Assembly: GCA_028713675.1 (NCBI GenBank)
Contig: JAQTNV010000040.1
Span: forward strand, 1-29,523
From: a bacterium
GTDB taxonomy: Bacteria; Desulfobacterota; JAPLJL01
DNA length: 29,523 bases
Direction of reading: 5' to 3'
Position 1 is the stretch's first letter. Each line of letters starts with the position of its first letter. Both the position numbers and the translations under genes were made by a program. This document shows, piece by piece, positions 22,567 through 29,523 of this stretch. Below the pieces are notes generated by a model that was given only the letters and a program-made list of their open reading frames with translations, ran no database searches and was not told where the DNA came from.

Positions 22567-23349
22567 ATGGGTGAAATCGAAAAACTCCGGGTGGTGATCG
22601 CCGATGATGAATCGCCCGCCCGGGAAGGCCTGCGTTATTTTCTCGACCAGATCCCGGGGGTGGAGATCGTGGCCGAAGCCAGCAACGGCAAGGAGGCCCT
22701 GGAGATGATCGGGAAGAACGCGCCGGACCTGGCTTTCCTGGATATCAGGATGCCCGGGCTGGACGGCCTGGAAGTGGCGCAACACCTGAAAGACCTGGAA
22801 GAGCGGCCCCGGGTGGTGTTCGTGACCGCCTACAATAAATACGCCCTGAAGGCCTTTGAGTCCTGGGCGATGGATTACCTGCTCAAGCCGGTGGATTTCA
22901 ACCGGTTGAAGGAGGTGGTGGAGCGGGCCCGGCAGGAGCTCTCCGGCCGGGCGACGGCCCAGACGCCGCCCTGGGAAGACCTCCTCCGCCGGCTGGGTTC
23001 GCCCCTGGAACAGCCGGAGAAAAAACGGATCTCGATCCGCAAGGCGGGGAGCGCGGTTCTGATCAACCCGGACGATATCATCTGCTTCGCCATCGAGGAT
23101 GGGGTGGTTAACGCTTACGGTTCGGATTTTAAAGGAATGGTAAACTACCGGACCCTGGAGGAAATCGAACGGGATTTCGGCTCCGGGAAATTTTTCCGGT
23201 CCCACCGGGGGTTTTTAATCAACCTGAACCGGATTGACCAGATCAACCGGACCAAGCTGGGGAGTTACGAATTGACTTTAAGCAACCGCAAGACCGTGCC
23301 CTTGAGTCGGAGGAAAGCGCGGGATTTACGAAAATTAATCAAGTGGTGA
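22567..23349 (+). CDS. LytR/AlgR-family response regulator with LytTR DNA-binding domain
   Basis: 260 residues from the ATG at 22567, with AAGG upstream; a GTG at 22561 is a possible alternative. The receiver domain shows IADDES, the phospho-acceptor D59 in LAFLDIRMPGLDG, VTAYNKYA, and K107 in YLLKPVD. A linker leads to a LytTR domain (about 160-258) with SIRKAGSAVLINPDDII, FRSHRGFLINL and TVPLSRRKARDLRKL. It is the partner of the kinase just upstream. LytTR regulators bind short direct repeats in target promoters. No obvious repeat pair stands out nearby, so the target gene is not identifiable here. Confidence 0.93.
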   Translation: MGEIEKLRVVIADDESPAREGLRYFLDQIPGVEIVAEASNGKEALEMIGKNAPDLAFLDIRMPGLDGLEVAQHLKDLEERPRVVFVTAYNKYALKAFESWAMDYLLKPVDFNRLKEVVERARQELSGRATAQTPPWEDLLRRLGSPLEQPEKKRISIRKAGSAVLINPDDIICFAIEDGVVNAYGSDFKGMVNYRTLEEIERDFGSGKFFRSHRGFLINLNRIDQINRTKLGSYELTLSNRKTVPLSRRKARDLRKLIKW

Positions 23350-23355
23350 ACAGCA

Positions 23356-23383
23356 TTGACGAACGGCATTTGCCCTATATAAT
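23356..23383 (+). promoter_or_regulatory. Promoter of the rpsU-dnaG-rpoD operon
   Basis: TTGACG (23356-23361) and a perfect TATAAT (23378-23383) are 16 nt apart. The predicted start near 23390 lies just before the rpsU Shine-Dalgarno. Confidence 0.7.
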
Positions 23384-23411
23384 TACTTCCTTATGAAAGG
23401 GGTGATACTGA

Positions 23412-23609
23412 ATGACATATGTTCGGGTTAAAGAGAACGAGTCATTTGAAAGCGCGCTGAGAAGATTCAAACGGCAATGTGAACGCGAAGGGATTCTGTC
23501 CGAGATTCGCAAGCGCGAGCATTTCGAAAAACCCAGCGTCAAGCGAAAGAAAAAAGCGATCGCGGCCCGGAAACGGGCGGCCAAGCGGATCAGAATTTCC
23601 CGGGCTTAA
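23412..23609 (+). CDS. rpsU: Ribosomal protein bS21
   Basis: 65 residues, highly basic. It has the S21 pattern: [20 protein letters not shown], then [20 protein letters not shown] and an Arg/Lys-rich tail. S21 joins the 30S subunit near the anti-Shine-Dalgarno region and assists initiation. The gene has a strong AAAGGGGTGAT ribosome-binding site (23396-23406). It is the first gene of the macromolecular-synthesis operon, with dnaG and rpoD downstream. The length is slightly below that of E. coli S21 (71). Confidence 0.95.
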   Translation: MTYVRVKENESFESALRRFKRQCEREGILSEIRKREHFEKPSVKRKKKAIAARKRAAKRIRISRA

Positions 23610-23676
23610 TCGCGATTTGGGTTTGACCAATAAAAATAACCAGCTTCTTTTTTCAAACTTTAGTCTGGATATCCTG

Positions 23677-23738
23677 TTCCCCTTTGGGATCGTGCTTCCG
23701 GGGGGAAACAAACTCAACTTCAGAGGAGAGGATTCCCC
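23677..23738 (+). promoter_or_regulatory. Competing hairpins upstream of dnaG
   Basis: GGGGAA (23702-23707) can pair with TTCCCC at 23677-23682, or with TTCCCC at 23733-23738 just before the dnaG start. The second pairing would occlude the start region and the first would free it. In E. coli the rpsU-dnaG junction is a known control point, but no U-run terminator is seen here. Confidence 0.4.
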
Positions 23739-25607
23739 TTGGGATTTTCTCAGACCGATATTGAGTTAGTCCGGAACCGGACCGATATTACCGAAGTCAT
23801 TTCCGAGTATGTCCATTTAAAAAAAGCGGGCCGTAATTTCACCGGTCTCTGCCCCTTCCATTCCGAAAAAACCCCCTCTTTCTCGGTCAGCCGGGAAAAG
23901 CAGATGTATTACTGCTTCGGATGCGGGGAGGGCGGGACGGTCTTCAACTTCCTGATGAAGAAGGAGTCCCTGTCTTTTCCCGAGTCGGTGGAACTCCTGG
24001 CCCGCCGCGCCGGCATCAAGTTAACCCCCCTGCGCGATACGAAAGAGGCGCGCCGCTACCGGGAGGAGAAGGAACTCTTCCTGGAAATCAATACCAAGAC
24101 CCGGGAATATTTCCTGAAAAATCTCCAGGGAGAAGAGGGCCGGACGGCCCGTGAATACCTGCTTTCCCGCGGAGTCAGCCGGGAGATGTGGGCCGCGTTT
24201 TCCCTGGGTTACGCCCGGCCGGAAGGATCGGGCCTCCGGGATTACCTGGCCCGGCAGGGGTTGAACCTCTCCCTGATCGAGAAACTGGGCCTGGTGATCC
24301 CGAGCCGGGGAGGGGGAAAAGGCCTGGACCGGTTTCGCGACCGGATCATTTTCCCGATCGAGGATCTGCGCGGCCAGGTGGTGGGCTTCGGGGGGCGGGT
24401 TTTGCGGGGCGCGGGCGGAAGCGGAGACCGGGAAAGGTTCGAACCGAAATTTCTCAATTCCCCCGATTCCCCGGTTTATCAGAAGGGGCGGAACCTCTAC
24501 GGACTCACCCAGGCGCGCAACGCGATCCGGGAAAAAGGAGCCGTCGTTCTGGTGGAGGGATATTTTGACCTGATTATCCTGCACCAGGCCGGAGTGAACT
24601 ATACCGTGGCTACCCTGGGAACGGCCCTGACCCTGGACCAGGTGGGGATGCTCCAGGGCCTGGGGGAAAAGGTGGTGGCCATTTATGACGGCGACGAGGC
24701 GGGGCGAAGGGCGGCCTGGAGGTCGCTCGCGCTGTTTCTGGAAAAAGGGCTGTCCGCGGAAGGGGTCCTGCTCCCGGAGGGACTGGACCCCGATGATTTT
24801 GTCCGGAAGCGCGGGAAGGAACAGTTCCAGGAGCTGGTTGATCATTCGGATTCCCTGCTCGGTCTTTTTCTCCAGCACCTGGAGGCCCGGAACGGCCGGT
24901 CTACCGCCGGGAGGATGAAAACCCTGGAGGAAGCCCTGCCTTACATCATCAAGGTCGGTGACCCGGCGGTCCAGGGCCTTTTCCTGAAGGAGATCTCCGA
25001 GCGCATCGGGGTGGATGAGACCCGGGTCCGCGAAAAAGCGGAGACCCAGCGCCGCCAGAACCGTTCCCGTCCCGGGGGGGAGCCCGCGCCGTCCCGCCGG
25101 GCTCCGGCCGAGCCCGGATCCCAGCTGCCGGTGCAGGAGAGATTGCTGATGGAGATTGTTCTGCTGGATCCCTTCCAGATCGGGAAGATGGCCGGCGAGA
25201 TTGAAGAATTTTTCTCCCACCCGGGACTCCAGGAGTTGGCCCGGATGATTGGAGACACTTTGAAGGAAGGAGCCAAGGTCGAAGCGGCGCTCCTGGCCGA
25301 TCGGCTTTCGGACCGGGAGGTCAAAGCCTGGCTCTCGCTCTGGGCGGTCAAAGGGAGCGAACTGGAGTCCCTGACTCCGTCGGGCCGGGAGAAAGCGGCC
25401 CGGGATTGTTTTCTCCGAGTCCATTTGGTTAAGCTTAGGGAAGAACAGATAAATATTTCCGGGCAGATTGCCGATGCCGAAAGAAAGGGGGACGCGGGTA
25501 AGATCCGCGATTTGCTTTTGGAGAAGAAGAACCTGATCCAAAAGGAGAAAACGCTGGAGCGGGATCTCCAGCGGAAGGGGGAGGGGCAAAATGGCGGAAG
25601 AGATTAA
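23739..25607 (+). CDS. dnaG: DNA primase
   Basis: 622 residues from a TTG start with GAGGAG about 10 nt upstream. The CHC2 zinc-binding domain has C38, H41, C59 and C62 ([10 protein letters not shown] and [10 protein letters not shown]). The primase core and Toprim domain follow, with VLVEGYFD near 270 and [13 protein letters not shown] near 316. The C-terminal part (about 450-620) is a helicase-binding-type helical domain. Primase makes RNA primers for lagging-strand replication. The gene is 129 nt after rpsU and overlaps rpoD by 17 nt. The weak TTG start fits low expression relative to its operon partners. Confidence 0.97.
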   Translation: MGFSQTDIELVRNRTDITEVISEYVHLKKAGRNFTGLCPFHSEKTPSFSVSREKQMYYCFGCGEGGTVFNFLMKKESLSFPESVELLARRAGIKLTPLRDTKEARRYREEKELFLEINTKTREYFLKNLQGEEGRTAREYLLSRGVSREMWAAFSLGYARPEGSGLRDYLARQGLNLSLIEKLGLVIPSRGGGKGLDRFRDRIIFPIEDLRGQVVGFGGRVLRGAGGSGDRERFEPKFLNSPDSPVYQKGRNLYGLTQARNAIREKGAVVLVEGYFDLIILHQAGVNYTVATLGTALTLDQVGMLQGLGEKVVAIYDGDEAGRRAAWRSLALFLEKGLSAEGVLLPEGLDPDDFVRKRGKEQFQELVDHSDSLLGLFLQHLEARNGRSTAGRMKTLEEALPYIIKVGDPAVQGLFLKEISERIGVDETRVREKAETQRRQNRSRPGGEPAPSRRAPAEPGSQLPVQERLLMEIVLLDPFQIGKMAGEIEEFFSHPGLQELARMIGDTLKEGAKVEAALLADRLSDREVKAWLSLWAVKGSELESLTPSGREKAARDCFLRVHLVKLREEQINISGQIADAERKGDAGKIRDLLLEKKNLIQKEKTLERDLQRKGEGQNGGRD

Positions 25608-27366
25608 AGAAGACTTGCATCACCAGGAAATTAAAAAACTGATCCGGATGGGAAAGGAAAAGGGCTTCCTCACCTACGAGGAGGTCAACGACCTGCTGCC
25701 TCCGGACCTGGTCTCCCCGGACCAGCTCGATGACATGATGATGATGTTCGGGGAGATGGATATCGAAGTAACCGACGCGGTTCCTAACGTGCGTTTGTAT
25801 CCTGCCGGGGCGATCGAGGGCAAGGAAGAAGAAATCGAGGTGGCGCCCGGGATGCCCCTCCAGGTTTCCGTGAATGACCCGGTCAAACTCTATCTCAAGG
25901 AGATGGGGCGGATTGACCTCCTGACCCGGGAAGGAGAGGTGGAAATCGCCAAGCGGATCGAGGAGGGAATCCAGCGGATCCGCAAGGCGATCCTGAACTC
26001 CTCCATCGCGATTCCGGAAATCATCGAGTTGGGGGAAAGGCTGGTTCAGAAGCGGGTGCGGGTGCGGGAGATCAACCGGGACTCCAACGAGGAAGAGATC
26101 GACCCGGCCAATATCGAGGAACGCCGGAAGCGGGTCCTGGCCCTGATCAAGAAAGCCCGCCGGCTGAATCGGGAAAAGGTCGAGACGCAGCAGGCCCTGC
26201 GGTCCGCCCAGCTCTCCCCGAAGGCCCGGGAAAAATACCGGCGGCGGCTGAAAAAGGTCCAGGAACTCCTCCTGGGGGTCCTGGAGGAAATCGATCTTTC
26301 CGACCGGCAGATCGAGAGAATCATCATCCGCCTGAACAGCCTGGTTTCCCGCGTGGACAAGGCCGAGGAGGAAATCCGGGGAATCGAGGAACGGATGGGA
26401 TTAAAGGTCCCGGAACTCAAACAGGTCCTGGCCCGGGTTTCCCGGGGCGAGACCAAGAAAACCGGGCGGATTCGCTGCCTCAAGACCGGCACGGTTTTAA
26501 CCCCCGAGTGGGCCGGGGAGATGAAGCGGGTGATCGAAGCGGCCGAAAGCCGGATCCGCAAGGTGGAAAAAACCGCGGGTTCCAAGGCCCGGGAACTCCG
26601 GGTCGTGCTCCGGGAAGTCAAAGCCGGGGAGGAGATCGTCCGCGAAGCCAAGCGGGAACTGGTGGAAGCCAACCTGCGCCTGGTGGTGAGCATCGCCAAG
26701 AAATATACCAACCGCGGCCTGCAGTTCCTGGACCTGATCCAGGAAGGGAACATCGGCCTGATGAAGGCGGTGGAGAAATTCGAATATCAGCGCGGCTACA
26801 AGTTTTCCACTTATGCCACCTGGTGGATCCGTCAGGCGATCACCCGGGCGATTGCCGACCAGGCCCGGACCATCCGGATTCCGGTTCACATGATCGAAAC
26901 GATCAACAAACTGATCCGGACCTCCCGCTACCTGGTCCAGGGGATCGGGCGCGAGCCCACCCCCGAGGAAATCGCCGTGCAGATGGAACTGCCCCAGGAC
27001 AAGGTTCGCAAGGTTCTGAAGATCGCCCGGGAGCCGATCTCCCTGGAAACCCCGATCGGGGAAGAAGAGGACAGCCATCTGGGCGATTTCATTGAAGATA
27101 AAAACATTGTTTCCCCTCTGGAGACGGTCAGTTCCGACAACCTTTCCGAGCATACGCGGAGGATTTTGTCCACGCTTTCCCCGCGGGAGGAGAAGGTGCT
27201 GCGGATGCGCTTCGGGATCGGGGAAAAATGCGATCATACCCTGGAAGAGGTCGGCCGGAATTTCTCGGTTACCCGGGAGCGGATCCGCCAGATCGAGGCT
27301 AAGGCGATCAAGAAGCTCAGGCATCCCTCCCGCTGCAAGACTTTGAAAAGTTTTGCCGAGGCTTGA
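25591..27366 (+). CDS. rpoD: Primary sigma factor (sigma-70/RpoD)
   Basis: 591 residues. Region 1.1-like sequence (about 10-55) is followed by an acidic linker. Region 1.2 begins at [21 protein letters not shown] long non-conserved insert with coiled-coil character runs from about 150 to 345. Region 2 contains [20 protein letters not shown] and [20 protein letters not shown], region 3 follows, and region 4 has [20 protein letters not shown]. These are the signatures of the housekeeping sigma factor, which recognises TTGACA/TATAAT promoters like those seen in this window. The start ATG has GGGGGAGGGG before it and lies inside the end of dnaG. Confidence 0.97.
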   Translation: MAEEIKEDLHHQEIKKLIRMGKEKGFLTYEEVNDLLPPDLVSPDQLDDMMMMFGEMDIEVTDAVPNVRLYPAGAIEGKEEEIEVAPGMPLQVSVNDPVKLYLKEMGRIDLLTREGEVEIAKRIEEGIQRIRKAILNSSIAIPEIIELGERLVQKRVRVREINRDSNEEEIDPANIEERRKRVLALIKKARRLNREKVETQQALRSAQLSPKAREKYRRRLKKVQELLLGVLEEIDLSDRQIERIIIRLNSLVSRVDKAEEEIRGIEERMGLKVPELKQVLARVSRGETKKTGRIRCLKTGTVLTPEWAGEMKRVIEAAESRIRKVEKTAGSKARELRVVLREVKAGEEIVREAKRELVEANLRLVVSIAKKYTNRGLQFLDLIQEGNIGLMKAVEKFEYQRGYKFSTYATWWIRQAITRAIADQARTIRIPVHMIETINKLIRTSRYLVQGIGREPTPEEIAVQMELPQDKVRKVLKIAREPISLETPIGEEEDSHLGDFIEDKNIVSPLETVSSDNLSEHTRRILSTLSPREEKVLRMRFGIGEKCDHTLEEVGRNFSVTRERIRQIEAKAIKKLRHPSRCKTLKSFAEA

Positions 27367-27410
27367 GGAAGGGACGGATGACCATCCCGGACCAAGCGGA
27401 CCGAATCACC

Positions 27411-27483
27411 GGGCCCATAGCTCAGTTGGTAGAGCCACCGGCTCATAACCGGAAGGTCCCAGGTTCGACCCCTGGTGGGCCCA
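27411..27483 (+). tRNA. tRNA with CAU anticodon (elongator Met or Ile2)
   Basis: A 73-nt cloverleaf. The acceptor GGGCCCA pairs with TGGGCCC, the D stem is GCTC/GAGC, and the anticodon stem ACCGG/CCGGA around CTCATAA has one A-A mismatch at its base. The T stem is CCAGG/CCTGG. CCA is not encoded (TCG follows). The C4-G69 and C5-G68 pairs resemble tRNA-Ile2, whose CAU is modified by TilS, more than elongator Met. The sequence alone does not settle it. It lies between rpoD and the zinc-ribbon gene and has no visible terminator. Confidence 0.93.
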
Positions 27484-27525
27484 TCGTTAAACGGGATTGA
27501 GGTCAATCCGAGGAGAAAGCAGAGA

Positions 27526-28275
27526 GTGGATCCCAACATTCAGGTAATCATCAAAAAGCTGTTCGAACTGCAGTTTCTGGATCGCCAACTGGGAGAGGCC
27601 GAAAGGAAATACCGGGAAAACCCGAAAAAGGTCCTGGAGTTGGAGGAAAAGATCCGCAGCCAGCGGGAGAAAATCGAAAAAGACAAGGAACATTTAAAAA
27701 GTCTCGAGTTGGACCAGCATCAGAAGGAAAGCGACCTGAAATTCCGGGAGGACAAAACCAAACGGATCGAAGCCAAGATCCGGGCGATCCGCACCGGGAA
27801 GGAATACCAGGCCCTGCTCCGGGAAATCGCCCTGGCCAAAAAAGACAACAACGTGATTGAAGAGGGGTTGCTTCGCCGGATGGAAGAACTCGAACAGAAT
27901 CGCCTGGGGCTGGCGGGCCAGGAAGAGTCATTGAAGCAGGGAGAGGTGGACATCCAGGTCGAGATCCAGAAGCTGCAGCAGGAAGTCGAGGGGATCGAGG
28001 TTGAGATCCAGAAGTTCCAAGAAAACCGGGAAAAAATCGTGGAAGGCCTGGAAAAATCGCTCCTGGATAAATACAACCGGATCCGGGCGCGGGTTTCCTG
28101 GAACGTGGTTGCCGAGGTCAAGGGTGGAATCTGCCAGGGGTGCTTCGTCCATATTTCCCCCCAGGTTTATAACGAGGTGATCCGGAGCGACAGCCTTTAC
28201 CAGTGTCCCAACTGCCAGCGGTTTATCTTTCATGACGGAGGCCAAACAGGTGGGCGAACTCCTGAAGCGGGTTAA
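27526..28275 (+). CDS. Coiled-coil protein with C4-type zinc ribbon
   Basis: 249 residues from the GTG at 27526, with AGGAG ten bases upstream; an earlier in-frame GTG lies inside the tRNA and is unlikely. Residues about 10-185 form a long Lys/Glu-rich antiparallel coiled coil. The C-terminus has a zinc ribbon with two CxxC pairs, [10 protein letters not shown] and [10 protein letters not shown]. This is the COG1579 family, common next to housekeeping genes and often called a zinc-ribbon or nucleic-acid-binding protein. Its function is not established. It overlaps the start of dxs. Confidence 0.88.
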   Translation: MDPNIQVIIKKLFELQFLDRQLGEAERKYRENPKKVLELEEKIRSQREKIEKDKEHLKSLELDQHQKESDLKFREDKTKRIEAKIRAIRTGKEYQALLREIALAKKDNNVIEEGLLRRMEELEQNRLGLAGQEESLKQGEVDIQVEIQKLQQEVEGIEVEIQKFQENREKIVEGLEKSLLDKYNRIRARVSWNVVAEVKGGICQGCFVHISPQVYNEVIRSDSLYQCPNCQRFIFHDGGQTGGRTPEAG

Positions 28276-29523
28276 TGATCCCCGAGACCTGAAAAATTTT
28301 TCCCCGCCGGAACTCGAAAAACTAGCTCAAGAAATTCGGGAAGAAATCATCCGGACGGTTTCCCGGACCGGCGGCCACCTGGCCTCCTCCCTGGGGGCGG
28401 TGGAATTAACCCTGGCCCTGCATTACATCTTTGATTCTCCCCGGGACCGGCTGATCTGGGATGTCGGGCACCAGACTTACTCCCATAAGCTCCTGACCGG
28501 ACGGCAGGAGGAGTTTGCCACCCTCCGCCAGCTGGGCGGGATGTCGGGCTTCATCCGCCGGGGGGATTCCGAACACGACTGTTTCAGCGTCGGCCACAGC
28601 TCGACCTCCATTTCCGCCGCTCTGGGCATCGCCGAGGCCCTGGCCCGGAAGAGCCAGCCGGGCAAGGTGATCGCGGTGATCGGGGACGGGTCTCTGACGG
28701 CCGGGATGGCTTTCGAGGCCCTGAACCAGGTCGGGCACCTGGAACGGAACCTGATCGTGGTTTTAAATGACAACGACTGGTCCATCGCCCCTTCGGTGGG
28801 GGCTTTTTCCTCGTTTCTCTCCCGGAAGATGACCGGCAGTTTTTTTCTCAACCTCCGCCGGACGCTGAAACATTACCTGTGGAAGATTCCCGTGATCGGG
28901 GAGACCCTGGTCGCGATTATCCGCAAATTCGAAGACGCGCTCAAGGGGTTCATTACCCCCGGGATTCTTTTTGAGGCCCTGGGCTTTTATTATGTCGGCC
29001 CGATCCTCGGCCACCGGATGGACCGCCTGCTCGAGACCTTCGGCAATGTGAAGAACTGGGACGGCCCGGTCCTGGTCCATGTCTGTACGACCAAGGGCAA
29101 GGGCTACCTGCCCGCGGAGAAAAACCCCGAGCATTTTCACGGGGTGGGTCCGTTCGAGATTGAAACCGGGGAAAACAAAGAGAAGAGCAAAGTCCCTTCC
29201 TATACCGAAATATTCGGAAAAACCCTGGTGGACCTGGCCCGGGAGGACCGGCGGATTGTCGCCATCACCGCGGCCATGCCGGAAGGCACCGGCCTCAATT
29301 ATTTCCGGGAAACCTTCCCCGACCGTTTATACGACGTCGGAATCGCCGAACAGCACGCCGTGACTTTCGCGGCCGGGCTGGCCTGCGAGGGCCTGCGCCC
29401 CCTGGTGGCGGTTTATTCCACTTTTCTCCAGCGGGCTTTCGACCAGATCCTGCATGACGTCTGTTTCCAGAACCTGCCGGTGGTTTTCATCCTGGACCGC
29501 GCCGGGATCGTCGGGGCCGACGG
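28250..29523 (+). CDS. dxs: 1-deoxy-D-xylulose-5-phosphate synthase, 3'-truncated by window edge
   Basis: The first 424 codons are visible. I prefer the GTG at 28250, with GGAGG eight bases upstream; the in-frame ATG at 28232 has no ribosome-binding site. Thiamine-diphosphate motifs are present: [56 protein letters not shown] and the second-domain [18 protein letters not shown]. The usual GPIDGHD reads GPILGHRMD, and NDNEMSI reads NDNDWSI. DXS condenses pyruvate and glyceraldehyde-3-phosphate to start the non-mevalonate isoprenoid pathway, and also feeds thiamine and pyridoxal synthesis. It overlaps the zinc-ribbon gene by 26 nt. The C-terminal transketolase domain lies outside. Confidence 0.95.
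   Translation, partial: MGELLKRVNDPRDLKNFSPPELEKLAQEIREEIIRTVSRTGGHLASSLGAVELTLALHYIFDSPRDRLIWDVGHQTYSHKLLTGRQEEFATLRQLGGMSGFIRRGDSEHDCFSVGHSSTSISAALGIAEALARKSQPGKVIAVIGDGSLTAGMAFEALNQVGHLERNLIVVLNDNDWSIAPSVGAFSSFLSRKMTGSFFLNLRRTLKHYLWKIPVIGETLVAIIRKFEDALKGFITPGILFEALGFYYVGPILGHRMDRLLETFGNVKNWDGPVLVHVCTTKGKGYLPAEKNPEHFHGVGPFEIETGENKEKSKVPSYTEIFGKTLVDLAREDRRIVAITAAMPEGTGLNYFRETFPDRLYDVGIAEQHAVTFAAGLACEGLRPLVAVYSTFLQRAFDQILHDVCFQNLPVVFILDRAGIVGAD

Noticed and set aside
24021-25589. 522-residue minus-strand frame
   Set aside because: It is antisense to dnaG, which has complete zinc and Toprim motifs.
27475-27525. Upstream GTG start for the zinc-ribbon gene
   Set aside because: It begins inside the tRNA T-stem; the GTG at 27526 has an AGGAG at suitable distance.
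27234-27539. 101-residue minus-strand frame with GPTRGRTWDLPVM
   Set aside because: It lies antisense to the CAU tRNA and the end of rpoD, another classic tRNA-antisense artefact.

Overview
The window looks like chromosomal DNA from a fairly GC-rich Gram-negative bacterium. The outer envelope is implied by a TolC-type channel, an AcrB/AcrA-type pump and an HtrB/LpxL-like acyltransferase. The bacterium uses the non-mevalonate isoprenoid route (dxs) and carries two isovaleryl-CoA-dehydrogenase-like acyl-CoA dehydrogenases. Gene style and intergenic repeats suggest an uncultured deltaproteobacterium-like (Desulfobacterota/Aminicenantes-like) anaerobe. That placement is a guess: no rRNA gene is present and no search was possible. 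I see no phage, insertion sequence or CRISPR array.

Region 1 (1-6024, leftward). An envelope-lipid cluster reads, in transcription order, GT4 glycosyltransferase, a NodB-deacetylase/LPG-synthase-type membrane fusion, a 47-residue membrane protein and an HpnN-like RND transporter. The last four genes are joined by 1-nt stop/start overlaps or a 15-nt gap. Inositol-1-phosphate synthase (cut by the window edge) follows under its own promoter. Together they suggest making, glycosylating and moving an inositol-type lipid.

Region 2 (6054-10057, leftward). Two tandem acyl-CoA dehydrogenase paralogues are separated by an intrinsic terminator. They are followed by endonuclease III and a stand-alone LigD-type 3'-phosphoesterase that starts at a TTG inside the nth stop region. 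The first dehydrogenase has a good promoter, a palindromic operator candidate and a structured leader.

Region 3 (10026-12516). It holds a TPR-like anchored protein and a YfcE-type phosphodiesterase (both leftward), then an initiator tRNA with an unusual U1-U72 end and a PHP-domain phosphoesterase (both rightward).

Region 4 (12486-21091, leftward). It holds a 599-residue tandem-duplicated lysophospholipid acyltransferase-like protein in which both HX4(D/E) motifs have lost the acid. A repeat-rich spacer follows, then a tetR-tolC-MFP-RND efflux operon with a palindrome over the tetR promoter.

Region 5 (21186-29523, rightward). It holds a LytS/LytR-type two-component pair, the classical macromolecular-synthesis operon rpsU-dnaG-rpoD, a CAU tRNA, a coiled-coil zinc-ribbon protein and the 5' part of dxs.

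The most original points are the NodB/flippase-like fusion with its overlapping small membrane protein, the nth/phosphoesterase repair pair, the doubled acyltransferase with altered catalytic motifs, the odd initiator tRNA, and several heptanucleotide and inverted-repeat elements between genes.
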